From: Nocardioides sp. PD653-B2 | Lineage (GTDB): Bacteria; Actinomycetota; Actinomycetes; Propionibacteriales; Nocardioidaceae | Assembly (NCBI RefSeq): GCF_002117935.1 | Contig: NZ_BDJE01000004.1 | Location: 124,001 to 188,000, forward strand | Direction of reading: 5' to 3' | Length of the DNA: 64,000 bases | In this document: positions 27,302 through 35,923 of the stretch, in pieces | Numbering within the stretch: the first letter of the stretch is position 1 | Layout of the letters: every line of letters starts with the position of its first letter | Notes under the pieces: model-generated | The model's database searches: none | The model's input: only the letters and a program-made list of their open reading frames with translations | What the model was told of the DNA's origin: nothing | Program-made: the position numbers and the translations under genes

Positions 27302-27729
27302 GACTTTCCGTAAACCCGATCAACGTTCAGGCGAACGACCAGCCGACGGTCTCGGACCATCTCCTCGCGATACTCGTCCCAATTCGGGTGCTCGCCGCCG
27401 ATCGCACGGTAGATGTCAACGAGCTCGTCAACCACCTCGTCATCGACAGCCTCAGCCGGTCCGACGAGTTCACAGGTGGCGTCAGCTACCACGTACTTCC
27501 AGAAGTCGTTGTCGCACACGTAGAAGCTGGCGCGCGGATCCCGACGCAGGTTATGCGCCTTGGCTCGCCCTGCAGTGGTCGAGAAGCGAACCAGCCTCGT
27601 TGTCGGGTCAAAGGCGTAGACCACGTTCGAAAGCTGCGGTCGACCGTCACGTCTGATGGCGGCCACGACGCCACGGTGGCTGCCCTCCAGCTGGGCGATC
27701 AGGGCGGCTTTGTGCTCTGCCTCGTTCAT
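27298..27729 (-). CDS. Split-barrel PPOX-class F420/flavin-dependent oxidoreductase
   Basis: A 143-aa pyridoxamine-phosphate-oxidase-like split barrel. SNVVYAFDPTTRLVRFSTTA, RAKAHNLRRDPRASFYV and a C-terminal VVRLNVDRVYGKS match actinobacterial PPOX-class F420-dependent enzymes. ATG 27729 follows GGGGAGAAGG. First gene of the HpaB operon, divergent from the large regulator across 313 bp that contains heptamer repeats. Confidence 0.85.
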   Translation of the reverse strand: MNEAEHKAALIAQLEGSHRGVVAAIRRDGRPQLSNVVYAFDPTTRLVRFSTTAGRAKAHNLRRDPRASFYVCDNDFWKYVVADATCELVGPAEAVDDEVVDELVDIYRAIGGEHPNWDEYREEMVRDRRLVVRLNVDRVYGKS

Positions 27730-27838
27730 TCCTTCTCCCCACCTGTGAGAGCTGATCGCGACGACCGCGGCTCGGCGCGCTCGATGATCCTCAGCTCTGG
27801 TCCCATAACGACCCCTTCGATGAACTTCGGGACCCTTG

Positions 27839-27866
27839 TTCCTGGACGGTTCCTGGATGTTCCTGG
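27839..27866. promoter_or_regulatory. Triple TTCCTGG direct repeat, candidate SARP-type operator
   Basis: TTCCTGG at 27839-27845, 27850-27856 and 27860-27866, with periods of 11 and 10 bp; a related GTCCTGG lies at 27910-27916. Heptameric direct repeats at 11-bp period are the classical binding site of SARP/OmpR-type DNA-binding domains, such as the one at the C-terminus of the adjacent regulator. It sits between the divergent HpaB operon and regulator gene. The region also holds CCCATAACGAC at 27802-27812, repeated upstream of the flavin reductase (31199-31209). Confidence 0.6.
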
Positions 27867-28042
27867 GCGTGGTTGCCCGGCTCTGCGAGGAACCGCAGGC
27901 TGCGAACAGGTCCTGGGATTGTTCTAGGCAACAGGGTGTTACCCGGAGAGAAACTGACAGGCAGAACGCCGCCACTTGAGTCCTACACTCGATGGATCTA
28001 GTCCCAATCGGGGCGGTCGAGGGACCGCTGGAGGATGGCGGC

Positions 28043-31000
28043 ATGACCAAGCCGAGGTCTACACGCTCGGGGAGCGTCCGCCCATCGGATGTCAGCCCTC
28101 GAATCGGCGCTGAGCTCGGTACGAGTTCTGAATCATCCGCGGCTGGCGTTCGCAGCATCATCCGGCGCAAGCTGGTCGTCCCTGAACCCGACATCCATAC
28201 TGTTGCGCGCCAGCGTGTGACGACCCAGATCCGCGACCAGCTCGATCGACACCCTGTCGTCGTCGTGAGCGCAAGCCCCGGAGCCGGAAAGACGACCGCG
28301 GTGGCGCATGCGCTCTCCGGACTGCACAGGCCCGTGGCGTGGCTCTCCCTCGATGGCACCGAGCAAGCAGCTGGCCGGCTCCTTGTCTATCTCGAAGCAG
28401 CCGTTGAGAACGGCGTGCCGTCGGCATCAGGAGTCGCAACAGACGCATTGGCGAGCAGCATCCAGATTGGCGAGGCCGCGGGACTGCTCGCCGAGAGCCT
28501 CCAGGGCAGCGAGCTGGTCCTGGTCTGCGACAACGTCGAACGCGTGGTCGACGACGACGGCTGCCAGACCGTCTTGGCTGCCATGGCGCGCTATCTCCCC
28601 TCCGGCGTCAACCTCGTCTTGATCTCGCGCGCCGCAGTGCCGCTTGACCAGCGACAAGCCAGTGATATCACCCGGACCGGCGAGGTCGGGGAACGAGACC
28701 TCGCCTTCCGAGTGCCGGAAGCCAAGGAAGCACTCGAGGCATTGGGCCAGCAGGGAGTCGACGCCCAACTGGCGGTGGCCGCCACCGGCGGGTGGGTCAC
28801 TGGAATCGTCTTCAACAGTTGGAGCGTCGAGTCGAACTCGGCGGCCGACGCCGAAACCATTCGAAGCTACCTGACCCAGAACATGTTCAATGCGCTCACT
28901 GCAGACGAACAGTCCTTCCTCATGCGGACCAGCCTGTTGGACGAGGTCACGGTCGACGGGGCTCGCGCACTCGGCCAAGGCAACGCTGCTCAGGTCATGG
29001 CATCTCTTCGGACCCGGCACTTGCCCATGTCATGGGCAGCTGATGGCGACCGGGTCACGCCGCACCCGATTTTCCGTGAGTACCTCGTGTCAATGTTGGA
29101 GCGAGAGGACGAAGAAGTCCTCACCACCCTGCGCCATCAGCATGCGAAACTGCTGCTCGCGCAGGGTGAGCGTGAAGCGGCCGTGGATGAGCTACTCCGT
29201 CTGGGGGACATCGAAGGGGCCTGGCACCACGCCGCCATCGCGCTACCCGCACTCGTGGCGCGCATGGACTTCGACCCGGCCGCGCGCTGGCTCGACGCTC
29301 TACGAGCCTCCAGCCGACCACCCACTCCGGAGATCGGCGCCGTCGTACTCCGTGTCGCATTCGCGCTCGATGACGTCGGACGAGGCGTCGAGTTCCTGGA
29401 TCGTCACGGCCTTGAATGGTTGCCCGGGCCGGACACGCCAGACTTCGAAGAGGCCTACGTCCTGGCCTCGTGGTGTCTGTGGCACGTCGGTCGGATCGCG
29501 GAGGCCCGAAGGCTCGTGGAGAGCATGCCGCAGGGGCGCGCGAAGGACATCGCGGCCACGCTGGTGAGTCTCGCGAGCGGTGAGACACCACCGTTCCCCG
29601 AAATGTCTCCCGCCCCATCTGGCCCGATTGATGGACTGCTCATCCGCCTCGCCTACATGCGCGGTCGCCTCCACGGACTCGATGAGCCAGGTCTCTTCGA
29701 CCCCTGGTGCACGATCATCGGAGGACCGTGGGTGGTCGCGGGGCTGCGTGCCGCCGGGAGGCTTGAAGAGGCCGTCGCGATGTACGAATTGCGTCGCGAC
29801 TCGTCGAGACCGCTCTGGCTACATGCCTCAGACGCCGTCGACTTGATGATGGACCTAGGGCGCGGAGCAGATGCCCGAGCGTCGCTTGAGCGTGGGCGCG
29901 CACTCCTTACTCCGACGCGTTCGCTGGTGTTCGCCAATATCAGCTACCTGGCCGAAGCGAAACTCAATCTGCGCCTGGACAAGGACCCTGAAGCCGCCGA
30001 TCGGGCGTTGGCGGAGGCCCAAGCCAACCATGTCGACGACTGGGCGTTCATCCGCGAGTGGCGACAGGTCTGGAGCGGACTCTCTCACCTCATGCAAGGT
30101 CGAGACGAGGCTGCTCATCGCGAACTACTCGCCGCAGTCGAGAGCATGCAGCGCGGCGACCGGCGCCTTGAACTCACGACCGCAGCTGTCTACCTGGCGG
30201 AGGCTCACTGGCGATTGGGCCACGAGGAGGACTCCGATGCGATGGCCGAGCTCGCCTTGGCGACCGCACACGAGCAGGGGTCTCACCACCTGCTCATGAC
30301 CGCCTTGACCGACATGCCGGCCGTAGCCGTTCGTGCGGCAGACAGCGCGCCGGGACGCGGTTCAGAGTGGCACGAGCTCGTTGACGCCCTGGCCAACTGG
30401 CGGACGCTACGGGTCAGTACGCGTGAGCCGCAGCTCGTGATCGAGGAGTTCGGGAACGCCCTCGTCACGGTTGACGGCGAACCCGCGCAACCCCGGCTCA
30501 CGAAAGCGATCGAACTGCTCAGCTACCTCATGGCGACCCCTGAGCGGTCGGCAACGCGGCAGGAGTTGTTGGGGACTCTGTTTGCCGGCCGCAACGACGC
30601 GGCGGGCCGAAGTTACCTGCGGCAAGCGTTGTACCGACTACGCGAAGTCCTGCCAGAACACCTCGCTCCGAAACAAGACGGCGACGTGTATGCGGTAGCC
30701 GGCCCGGACCTCATGACCGGAACCGGGCAGATGGCCCTCGACCTGCTGGCGCAAGCGACTCGACAGGATGGCGAGACCAGGCTGCAGACCGTGACTCGCG
30801 CGTTGGACATGGCATCACGAGGGCCGTTCCTCGCCAACCTCAACGGCGAGTGGATTCAGGCGCGCCGAAGCGACATCGAAGAACGCATGAACTCAGGGCG
30901 CATCGACGCCGCCCGAACGGCGTACCGAATCTGCCGGTATGGCGAAGCCCGGGATCTCCTCGAAGAGGCATTGAGGATCGACCCCTACCGCGAACAAGCT

Positions 31001-31147
31001 TGGCAACTCATGATCTCGTTGGCGTTCGCGTCGGGAAGCGACGACGCCGTACTTCGTCTCTACCAGCGGTACGTCGCCACGATGCGCGAACTCGGCGTGC
31101 CTCCCTCAGCTGAGGTCCATCGAATCGTCACCCAAAGCCGACGGTGA
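28043..31147 (+). CDS. ATPase transcriptional regulator with C-terminal SARP-like DNA-binding and BTAD domains
   Basis: A 1034-aa protein. The STAND-type ATPase has Walker A SPGAGKTTAV (Lys83) and LVLVCDNVERVV as Walker B, followed by a LuxR/MalT-like helical-repeat middle. From about residue 790 a winged helix of the OmpR/SARP kind appears (TRQELLGTLFAGRND, RSYLRQALYRLREVLP), then a bacterial transcriptional activation domain (ARDLLEEALRIDPYREQAW, LGVPPSAEVHRI). Classical SARPs place these at the N-terminus; here the order is reversed. ATG 28043 follows CTGGAGG. Its position between the HpaB operon and the flavin reductase suggests it activates both. Confidence 0.9.
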   Translation: MTKPRSTRSGSVRPSDVSPRIGAELGTSSESSAAGVRSIIRRKLVVPEPDIHTVARQRVTTQIRDQLDRHPVVVVSASPGAGKTTAVAHALSGLHRPVAWLSLDGTEQAAGRLLVYLEAAVENGVPSASGVATDALASSIQIGEAAGLLAESLQGSELVLVCDNVERVVDDDGCQTVLAAMARYLPSGVNLVLISRAAVPLDQRQASDITRTGEVGERDLAFRVPEAKEALEALGQQGVDAQLAVAATGGWVTGIVFNSWSVESNSAADAETIRSYLTQNMFNALTADEQSFLMRTSLLDEVTVDGARALGQGNAAQVMASLRTRHLPMSWAADGDRVTPHPIFREYLVSMLEREDEEVLTTLRHQHAKLLLAQGEREAAVDELLRLGDIEGAWHHAAIALPALVARMDFDPAARWLDALRASSRPPTPEIGAVVLRVAFALDDVGRGVEFLDRHGLEWLPGPDTPDFEEAYVLASWCLWHVGRIAEARRLVESMPQGRAKDIAATLVSLASGETPPFPEMSPAPSGPIDGLLIRLAYMRGRLHGLDEPGLFDPWCTIIGGPWVVAGLRAAGRLEEAVAMYELRRDSSRPLWLHASDAVDLMMDLGRGADARASLERGRALLTPTRSLVFANISYLAEAKLNLRLDKDPEAADRALAEAQANHVDDWAFIREWRQVWSGLSHLMQGRDEAAHRELLAAVESMQRGDRRLELTTAAVYLAEAHWRLGHEEDSDAMAELALATAHEQGSHHLLMTALTDMPAVAVRAADSAPGRGSEWHELVDALANWRTLRVSTREPQLVIEEFGNALVTVDGEPAQPRLTKAIELLSYLMATPERSATRQELLGTLFAGRNDAAGRSYLRQALYRLREVLPEHLAPKQDGDVYAVAGPDLMTGTGQMALDLLAQATRQDGETRLQTVTRALDMASRGPFLANLNGEWIQARRSDIEERMNSGRIDAARTAYRICRYGEARDLLEEALRIDPYREQAWQLMISLAFASGSDDAVLRLYQRYVATMRELGVPPSAEVHRIVTQSRR

Positions 31148-31271
31148 TAACGCATCCCCCGGACCCGGTGCACAGCCGACCGTGAACCGATTTCGCGCCC
31201 CATAACGACTCGCGTCGCAGAATGCAGCAATACCTGTGAGTCACCTCACACACGCACCTTGGAGGCGAACC

Positions 31272-31814
31272 ATGCACACTCCCGTAGCCACCGACGACCT
31301 GACCCAGACCTATCGGTGCGCGATCGCTCGGTTCTGTACAGGCGTCACGGTGATCACCACAAACACCCCCGACGGGCCCGTTGGCATGACCGCAAGCGCG
31401 GTCACGTCGCTCTCACTCGATCCCCTGCAGCTGATCGTCTGCATCGGCAACACCCTGGCCACCAAGTCCGCGATCACCGAGACCGGCCGATTCGCCGTCA
31501 ATGTGCTCTCGCGTGACCAGGAGCACCTGGCACGACGGTTCGCCAGCCGCGGCGTCAACAAGTTTGCCGGACTCGAGCTGCTGGCTGACCACGACGTCCC
31601 GGTCCTCGCGAACACGGTGGCCCACTTCGTGTGCGAGACCGCGGAGGCAATCCCCGGCGGTGACCACACCATCATGATCGGCGACGTCATCGCGTGCGCC
31701 TACGACCCCGACATCAGCCCCCTGCTGTACTACGGAAGCGCGTTCGGCAGCCTCTGCGACGAAGCCACTCACGCGCGCCTCGGCTTTGAGATGCAGATCG
31801 CCGCCATGGCGTAA
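31272..31814 (+). CDS. Flavin reductase (HpaC/PheA2-like)
   Basis: A 180-aa split-barrel flavin reductase. Signatures are YRCAIARFCTGVTVITT, GMTASAVTSLSLDP, GRFAVNVLSRDQE and GGDHTIMIGDV. It reduces free flavin with NAD(P)H for a two-component monooxygenase. ATG 31272 has GGAGG 6 bases upstream, better than a frame start at 31236. It lies 3' of the regulator, and the HpaB-type oxygenase at 24754 is the obvious partner. Confidence 0.92.
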   Translation: MHTPVATDDLTQTYRCAIARFCTGVTVITTNTPDGPVGMTASAVTSLSLDPLQLIVCIGNTLATKSAITETGRFAVNVLSRDQEHLARRFASRGVNKFAGLELLADHDVPVLANTVAHFVCETAEAIPGGDHTIMIGDVIACAYDPDISPLLYYGSAFGSLCDEATHARLGFEMQIAAMA

Positions 31815-32074
31815 GGATCTGCCTTCACGAGCCTGGCGATCCGCGATCGAGCACCAGCGCCCCTACCCAGTCGCAGTGCCCACTTCCCCGGAGGCACCAC
31901 GACCCGAGTGCTCCCGCCCCGCCGCCACTGATCGCTCACCGGATGGCACATCTGATTGTGGCGGTCGTCGAGCGCGCAGCGTTCCCCGCGGGACTCCCCT
32001 CCTCGGCCCTGACCTCGAACGGGTCGACTCCATGCGGTACCAGGCGGCAGGTATCCACAGAAGGGCGCTGGCGC

Positions 32075-32716
32075 ATGACCGAGGTGAGCAGCAGTCGCGT
32101 AGCCGCGTACCTGCGCGAGGCCATCCTCGGTGGCGCCCTCCAACCGGGCGACCGCATCCGCCAGGAGGACGTCGCGGCACGATTGGGCGCAAGCCGCCTC
32201 CCGGTACGCGAGGCGCTGCGGATTTTGGAGTCCGAGGGGCTCACCGAACACGAGCCTCACAAGGGTGCGCGAGTACCGCGGCTGACCCAGCACGAGGTCG
32301 ATGTGATCTACCGGATGCGCGAACGTCTGGAGCCGCTGGCCCTGGTCGAGAGCCTGCCGCAGCTCCACCGCGCCGACCACGAGCGTCTCGAAGACGTGCA
32401 ACAGCGGATCGAGGAGAATGACGACCCGGAGAAGATCTTCGCCCTCGACCGCGAGTTCCACATGCTCAGCTACAGCGGCTGCGCCATCGGGCCGCTCAAC
32501 CAGAACATCGCGAGGCTGTGGAACTCCACCCAGCACTACCGCCGCGCCGAGCTCTCGGTGAGAGGTCGAGACCGGATGTGGGCCGTCCACGCGGAGCATC
32601 GGCTGATCCTCGACGCCGTTGTGCGCCGCGACGCGACCGACGCCCAGCGATACCTCGAAGGGCACATTCGACGCACGAGGCTCGAGCTCGGCCGCCAGCC
32701 GACAATCTTCAGCTGA
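32075..32716 (+). CDS. GntR-family (FadR/FCD) transcriptional regulator
   Basis: A 213-aa protein. The N-terminal winged helix reads AYLREAILGGALQPGDRIRQ and GASRLPVREALRILESEGL. The C-terminal FCD domain has the metal/acid-binding His positions in REFHMLSYS, AEHRLILDA and LEGHIRRTR. Effectors of this group are often small carboxylates. ATG 32075 fits the family; frame upstream to 31943 is not conserved. The preceding 260 bp hold no gene. A plausible repressor of the flavin reductase/HpaB region. Confidence 0.9.
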   Translation: MTEVSSSRVAAYLREAILGGALQPGDRIRQEDVAARLGASRLPVREALRILESEGLTEHEPHKGARVPRLTQHEVDVIYRMRERLEPLALVESLPQLHRADHERLEDVQQRIEENDDPEKIFALDREFHMLSYSGCAIGPLNQNIARLWNSTQHYRRAELSVRGRDRMWAVHAEHRLILDAVVRRDATDAQRYLEGHIRRTRLELGRQPTIFS

Positions 32717-32872
32717 CGCAGCTGCGCTCAATCAACCTTGCTCGGAGGGTTCGTTCGGCCGGCAGCCCGCGGAAGCGGAGTGCGCCCGGACTCGTCGACG
32801 GCCAGCCCCGTGGGACCTCGCTGGTGAGAACCACCTAGTACTTGGCAGCCCGCGCAACTCTCGGCAGGCTGA

Positions 32873-33454
32873 TCACCCGAGACCAGCTACCAAGGTGCGC
32901 ACCGCGTCAGGGATGTCGCCCAACTCGTCATGGTTGCGTATCGCTAGCTGAAGCAGGAAGCCGGGGATCACGGACACTAGGGCGCCAGCGATCCCCTTCG
33001 CGCTCACCTCCCCATGTTGCTGAGCGCGAAGGGCAGTCTCGAGATTGTCGACGAGTGAGTTGAAGAGCGCGGCGAGCTGATCGCGAAGACGATCGTTGGT
33101 AAGGGCCTCGGCCCACACTTGCACTGCGACTGACGCGAGGCCAGCCTGCTCATGTTGGTGCCAGATCAGCCCGAGAGCGTCGGCAAGCATGTCGCCAGCC
33201 GAGCCAGTGGGGTGCTCACGAGCCAAGGCCTCAAAGCGAGCGACCACCTCGGCCATGTTGTCCTCGGCCACCGCGACGATCAGATCTTCCTTGCTGGTGA
33301 AGTAGCTGTAGAACAAGCCCGCCGACACGCCCGCCTCTGCGAAGAGATCGCTCATCGAAGTTGCATGGAAACCGTGACGTACGAAGCAGGCACGCCCAGC
33401 AGCCAGCAGTTGCGCCCGGCGGGCGTCACGATAGGCGGCGGTCACGCGGGGCAC
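32873..33454 (-). CDS. TetR-family transcriptional regulator
   Basis: A 193-aa protein. TetR HTH: RRAQLLAAGRACFVRHGFHA then EAGVSAGLFYSYFTSKEDLI. GTG 33454 gives the usual short N-terminus; a frame running back to 33730 enters the neighbouring gene. It is divergent from the membrane protein at 33549, with two inverted repeats in the 94-bp gap, so it very likely represses that gene and itself. Confidence 0.9.
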   Translation of the reverse strand: MPRVTAAYRDARRAQLLAAGRACFVRHGFHATSMSDLFAEAGVSAGLFYSYFTSKEDLIVAVAEDNMAEVVARFEALAREHPTGSAGDMLADALGLIWHQHEQAGLASVAVQVWAEALTNDRLRDQLAALFNSLVDNLETALRAQQHGEVSAKGIAGALVSVIPGFLLQLAIRNHDELGDIPDAVRTLVAGLG

Positions 33455-33472
33455 GGGGCGAACAGTAGCAAA

Positions 33473-33529
33473 ACGAACATTCGTCTTGCAAGACAGCCAC
33501 GGGGTGTGAGACGGTAAACGAAACGTTCG
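33473..33529. promoter_or_regulatory. Two inverted-repeat operators between TetR and the membrane protein gene
   Basis: ACGAACATTCGT at 33473-33484 is a perfect palindrome, and CGAAACGTTCG at 33519-33529 is a near copy with one extra spacer base (CGAA-N3-TTCG). Both use CGAA/TTCG half-sites. The second lies 19 bp before the GTG at 33549. Confidence 0.6.
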
Positions 33530-33548
33530 CTTTCTTTGAGGAGTATCG

Positions 33549-34655
33549 GTGCTCACCACGTTGTCTTCACGGCCTGCCTGGCGCCAACTGCTGACGATGG
33601 CGATCGCGTTGCCCGCGCTCGTGGGGCTCGCGGTCCTGGTCTTCGCATGGCCAGCTGCCCGCACGGAGCCTCGCCAGCTCCCCATCGGGATGATCGGCGC
33701 CAGCGGCGCGACGGAACACGCCGTCAGCACGATCGAAGCGAACGAGCCGGGGGCCTTTGATCTCAGGATCTACGGCACCACCAGCTCGGCTCGCGAAGCA
33801 ATTGAGGACCGCGAGGTTTACGGTGCGATCGACATCTCAGGCCCTCAGGTCACGGTCTACACAGCTTCGGCAGCGAGCCCGAGCGTCTCGAGCCTGTTGG
33901 CAAGTCTTGGCGATGAACTCCAAAGTCACCTCGCGCAAGCATCGGGACAATCGACCTCTGCGGCGGCGTCGCCCGCAACCGCGCAGACGGTCGACGTCGT
34001 CGCCACCGACGGCAGCGATCCGCGAGGCTCTGTACTGACATCAGCCCTCCTCCCCCTGACCATCTGCAGTGTCATCATCGCTGCCGCGATCGCACTCGCG
34101 CTCGAGTTTGGACCGGCATGGCGCATGATTGGGGCGGTCACGACTGTGGCTGCCGTCGCCGGTCTGGCGGCCTACCTCGTCGCCCAGACCTGGCTTGGCG
34201 CGCTCCCCGGCAATGGGCTCGAGACTTGGGCCTCGCTTTCCTTGTTGATCCTCGCAATGAGTGCAACAACAGCCGGCCTCATTGCACTGATCGGCTCGCC
34301 GGGACTCGGGCTCGGCGCCCTCGTCATGGTGTTCATCGGCAATCCGTTCGCGGGCGCTACCTCCGCGCCGGAGCTTCTTCCTGACTTCGCAGATCGAGTG
34401 GGTCAGTGGCTGCCCCCTGGGGCTGGAGCAAACCTGATCCGCAGCGCCACCTACTTCGACGGCCACGACGCACAGGCGCACGTGGCGATCCTTCTTGCTT
34501 GGACGTTGTTCGGATGCCTCGCCATTGTGAGTGGCCACCACACCTTCATCGGCTTTGCCGCCAAGAGGAGAACCGCCCGCCACGCCGCGGAGGAGCAGGC
34601 CGACTCCTACCAACCGTCCCAACCGTCTGCCAGTCAGCTTGCAGCGGCCCTCTAG
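33549..34655 (+). CDS. Multi-pass membrane protein, ABC-2/YhgE-like (copy 1)
   Basis: A 368-aa protein with one N-terminal hydrophobic segment (about residues 15-35), a ~130-residue extracytoplasmic domain, then about five membrane segments and a hydrophilic tail. The topology resembles YhgE/Pip and ABC-2-type exporter permeases. GTG 33549 has GAGGAG upstream. It is paralogous over its full length to 35924-37048, with blocks such as ALALEFGPAWR, QTWLG, VGQWLPPGA and TYFDGHDA in both. No ATPase partner is seen nearby. A role in small-molecule or lipid export is inference. Confidence 0.75.
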   Translation: MLTTLSSRPAWRQLLTMAIALPALVGLAVLVFAWPAARTEPRQLPIGMIGASGATEHAVSTIEANEPGAFDLRIYGTTSSAREAIEDREVYGAIDISGPQVTVYTASAASPSVSSLLASLGDELQSHLAQASGQSTSAAASPATAQTVDVVATDGSDPRGSVLTSALLPLTICSVIIAAAIALALEFGPAWRMIGAVTTVAAVAGLAAYLVAQTWLGALPGNGLETWASLSLLILAMSATTAGLIALIGSPGLGLGALVMVFIGNPFAGATSAPELLPDFADRVGQWLPPGAGANLIRSATYFDGHDAQAHVAILLAWTLFGCLAIVSGHHTFIGFAAKRRTARHAAEEQADSYQPSQPSASQLAAAL

Positions 34656-34821
34656 TCCGCACCCCTCGCATCCCACGGCTCAGAGGACACCGGGGAACGT
34701 CCGCGGACCGCCAGCGACGGGGTCGCCACGGCCGGCAATCTCGAGCACACCCCGATGATGCTGCGCGCGCAATCCCTGCAAACGGGGTGGCTGCGGACCC
34801 GAACCGAAAGGAGCTGGAGCG

Positions 34822-35793
34822 GTGGCATGTGACTTATCACGCCGCTCAGCGACACCGCCTCGCGCCGTTCGAGAGCTGATCCGCGTCGGTGTCCTCTACC
34901 TCGGCTACACCATGGCACGGGTCCTTGCCGGGGATGACCGGTCCCACGCGGTCCAGCGGGCCCTGGCGCTGAGAGCTCACGAGCACAGTTGGCATGTCGA
35001 CATCGAGCACGAGCTCAATCGGTTCGTGACCAGCAGTGAGATTCTGGAGGTCGCTTCGGCCTACTGGTACTCGGCAGCTCACTATCTCGTCACCCCCACC
35101 GTCCTCTTCTGGTTGTGGCGCCGTCGACCGGGTGTGTATCGACCTATGCGCTCAACACTCGGGATCGCGACGGCATCCGCGCTCCTCTGCTACCTGACGT
35201 TGCCACTGGCGCCGCCGCGCTACCTGCCCACCTATGTCGACACCTTGGATAGGACCTCCTGGGCGGGCTGGTGGGCAGGCGACGCATCGGCACCGCGGGG
35301 TCTGGGGGAAGCAACCAATCAACTAGCAGCGATGCCGTCGATGCACGTTGGATGGGCCGTATGGGTCGCCATCGCGATCGTCACGAACACGCCGTCACGG
35401 TGGAGACATCTCGCATGGCTCTATCCCATGACCACCGCCATTGTGGTCCTGGGGACCGCCAATCACTGGACAGCGGATGCAATCGTCGGCGCTGCGCTCG
35501 TGGTGGTTGCATGGCGAGTCGTGAGTTGGCAGCCCAAGTCTGCGCCGGTCTCACTCGCCTCGCTAACCAGCGACCCAGAAGCGTCACATCGCCATGCGTT
35601 CTCGACCGTGCCGCCACTGCCGAACCAGACTCGCACTGCCCGGGCACGCGGGTCGCTGTACCGAGCACGTCGAGACCCTCCACCCTCGCGATCACCGCGC
35701 CGCGGCGTGTCGGGTGATCCACGTCGTCCGGACGACAAGCCAGCAGCGCACGGGGTCGATCGACAGGTCGACACGGCTGACCAACACGGCTGA
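34822..35793 (+). CDS. PAP2-type membrane phosphatase / inositol phosphorylceramide synthase-like protein
   Basis: A 323-aa protein with about six membrane segments and the PAP2 signature split as PSMHVGWA and GTANHWTADAIVGA (the His-Asp pair of motif 3). It is close to the PAP2_3/IPC-synthase-like group, so the likely reaction is phospho-head-group transfer or hydrolysis on a membrane lipid. GTG 34822 has AAAGGAG upstream. The ~85 residues after the last membrane segment are Arg/Pro-rich and run into a 13-bp tandem repeat where the stop lies, suggesting the original C-terminus was extended. Confidence 0.8.
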   Translation: MACDLSRRSATPPRAVRELIRVGVLYLGYTMARVLAGDDRSHAVQRALALRAHEHSWHVDIEHELNRFVTSSEILEVASAYWYSAAHYLVTPTVLFWLWRRRPGVYRPMRSTLGIATASALLCYLTLPLAPPRYLPTYVDTLDRTSWAGWWAGDASAPRGLGEATNQLAAMPSMHVGWAVWVAIAIVTNTPSRWRHLAWLYPMTTAIVVLGTANHWTADAIVGAALVVVAWRVVSWQPKSAPVSLASLTSDPEASHRHAFSTVPPLPNQTRTARARGSLYRARRDPPPSRSPRRGVSGDPRRPDDKPAAHGVDRQVDTADQHG

Positions 35794-35826
35794 CCAACAC
35801 GGCTGACCAACCCGGCTGACCAACCC
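35775..35826. repeat. 13-bp tandem repeat, four units
   Basis: GGCTGACCAACAC repeats at 35775, 35788, 35801 and 35814; the last two units end in CCC. It spans the stop codon of the PAP2-type gene. Likely slippage-prone, without obvious regulatory role. Confidence 0.85.
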
Positions 35827-35923
35827 GGCGCAGATCTTCCAAGGGTCAGCTGAGGTTCGCATGACGCCGCCTGGGAACGGGTACTTCGCAAATCGGAACG
35901 GTCATTCTGTTAAGGGGGATTTC

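Noticed and set aside
35775..35826. Possible CRISPR-like array
   Set aside because: Head-to-tail 13-bp tandem units without spacers; no cas genes in the window.
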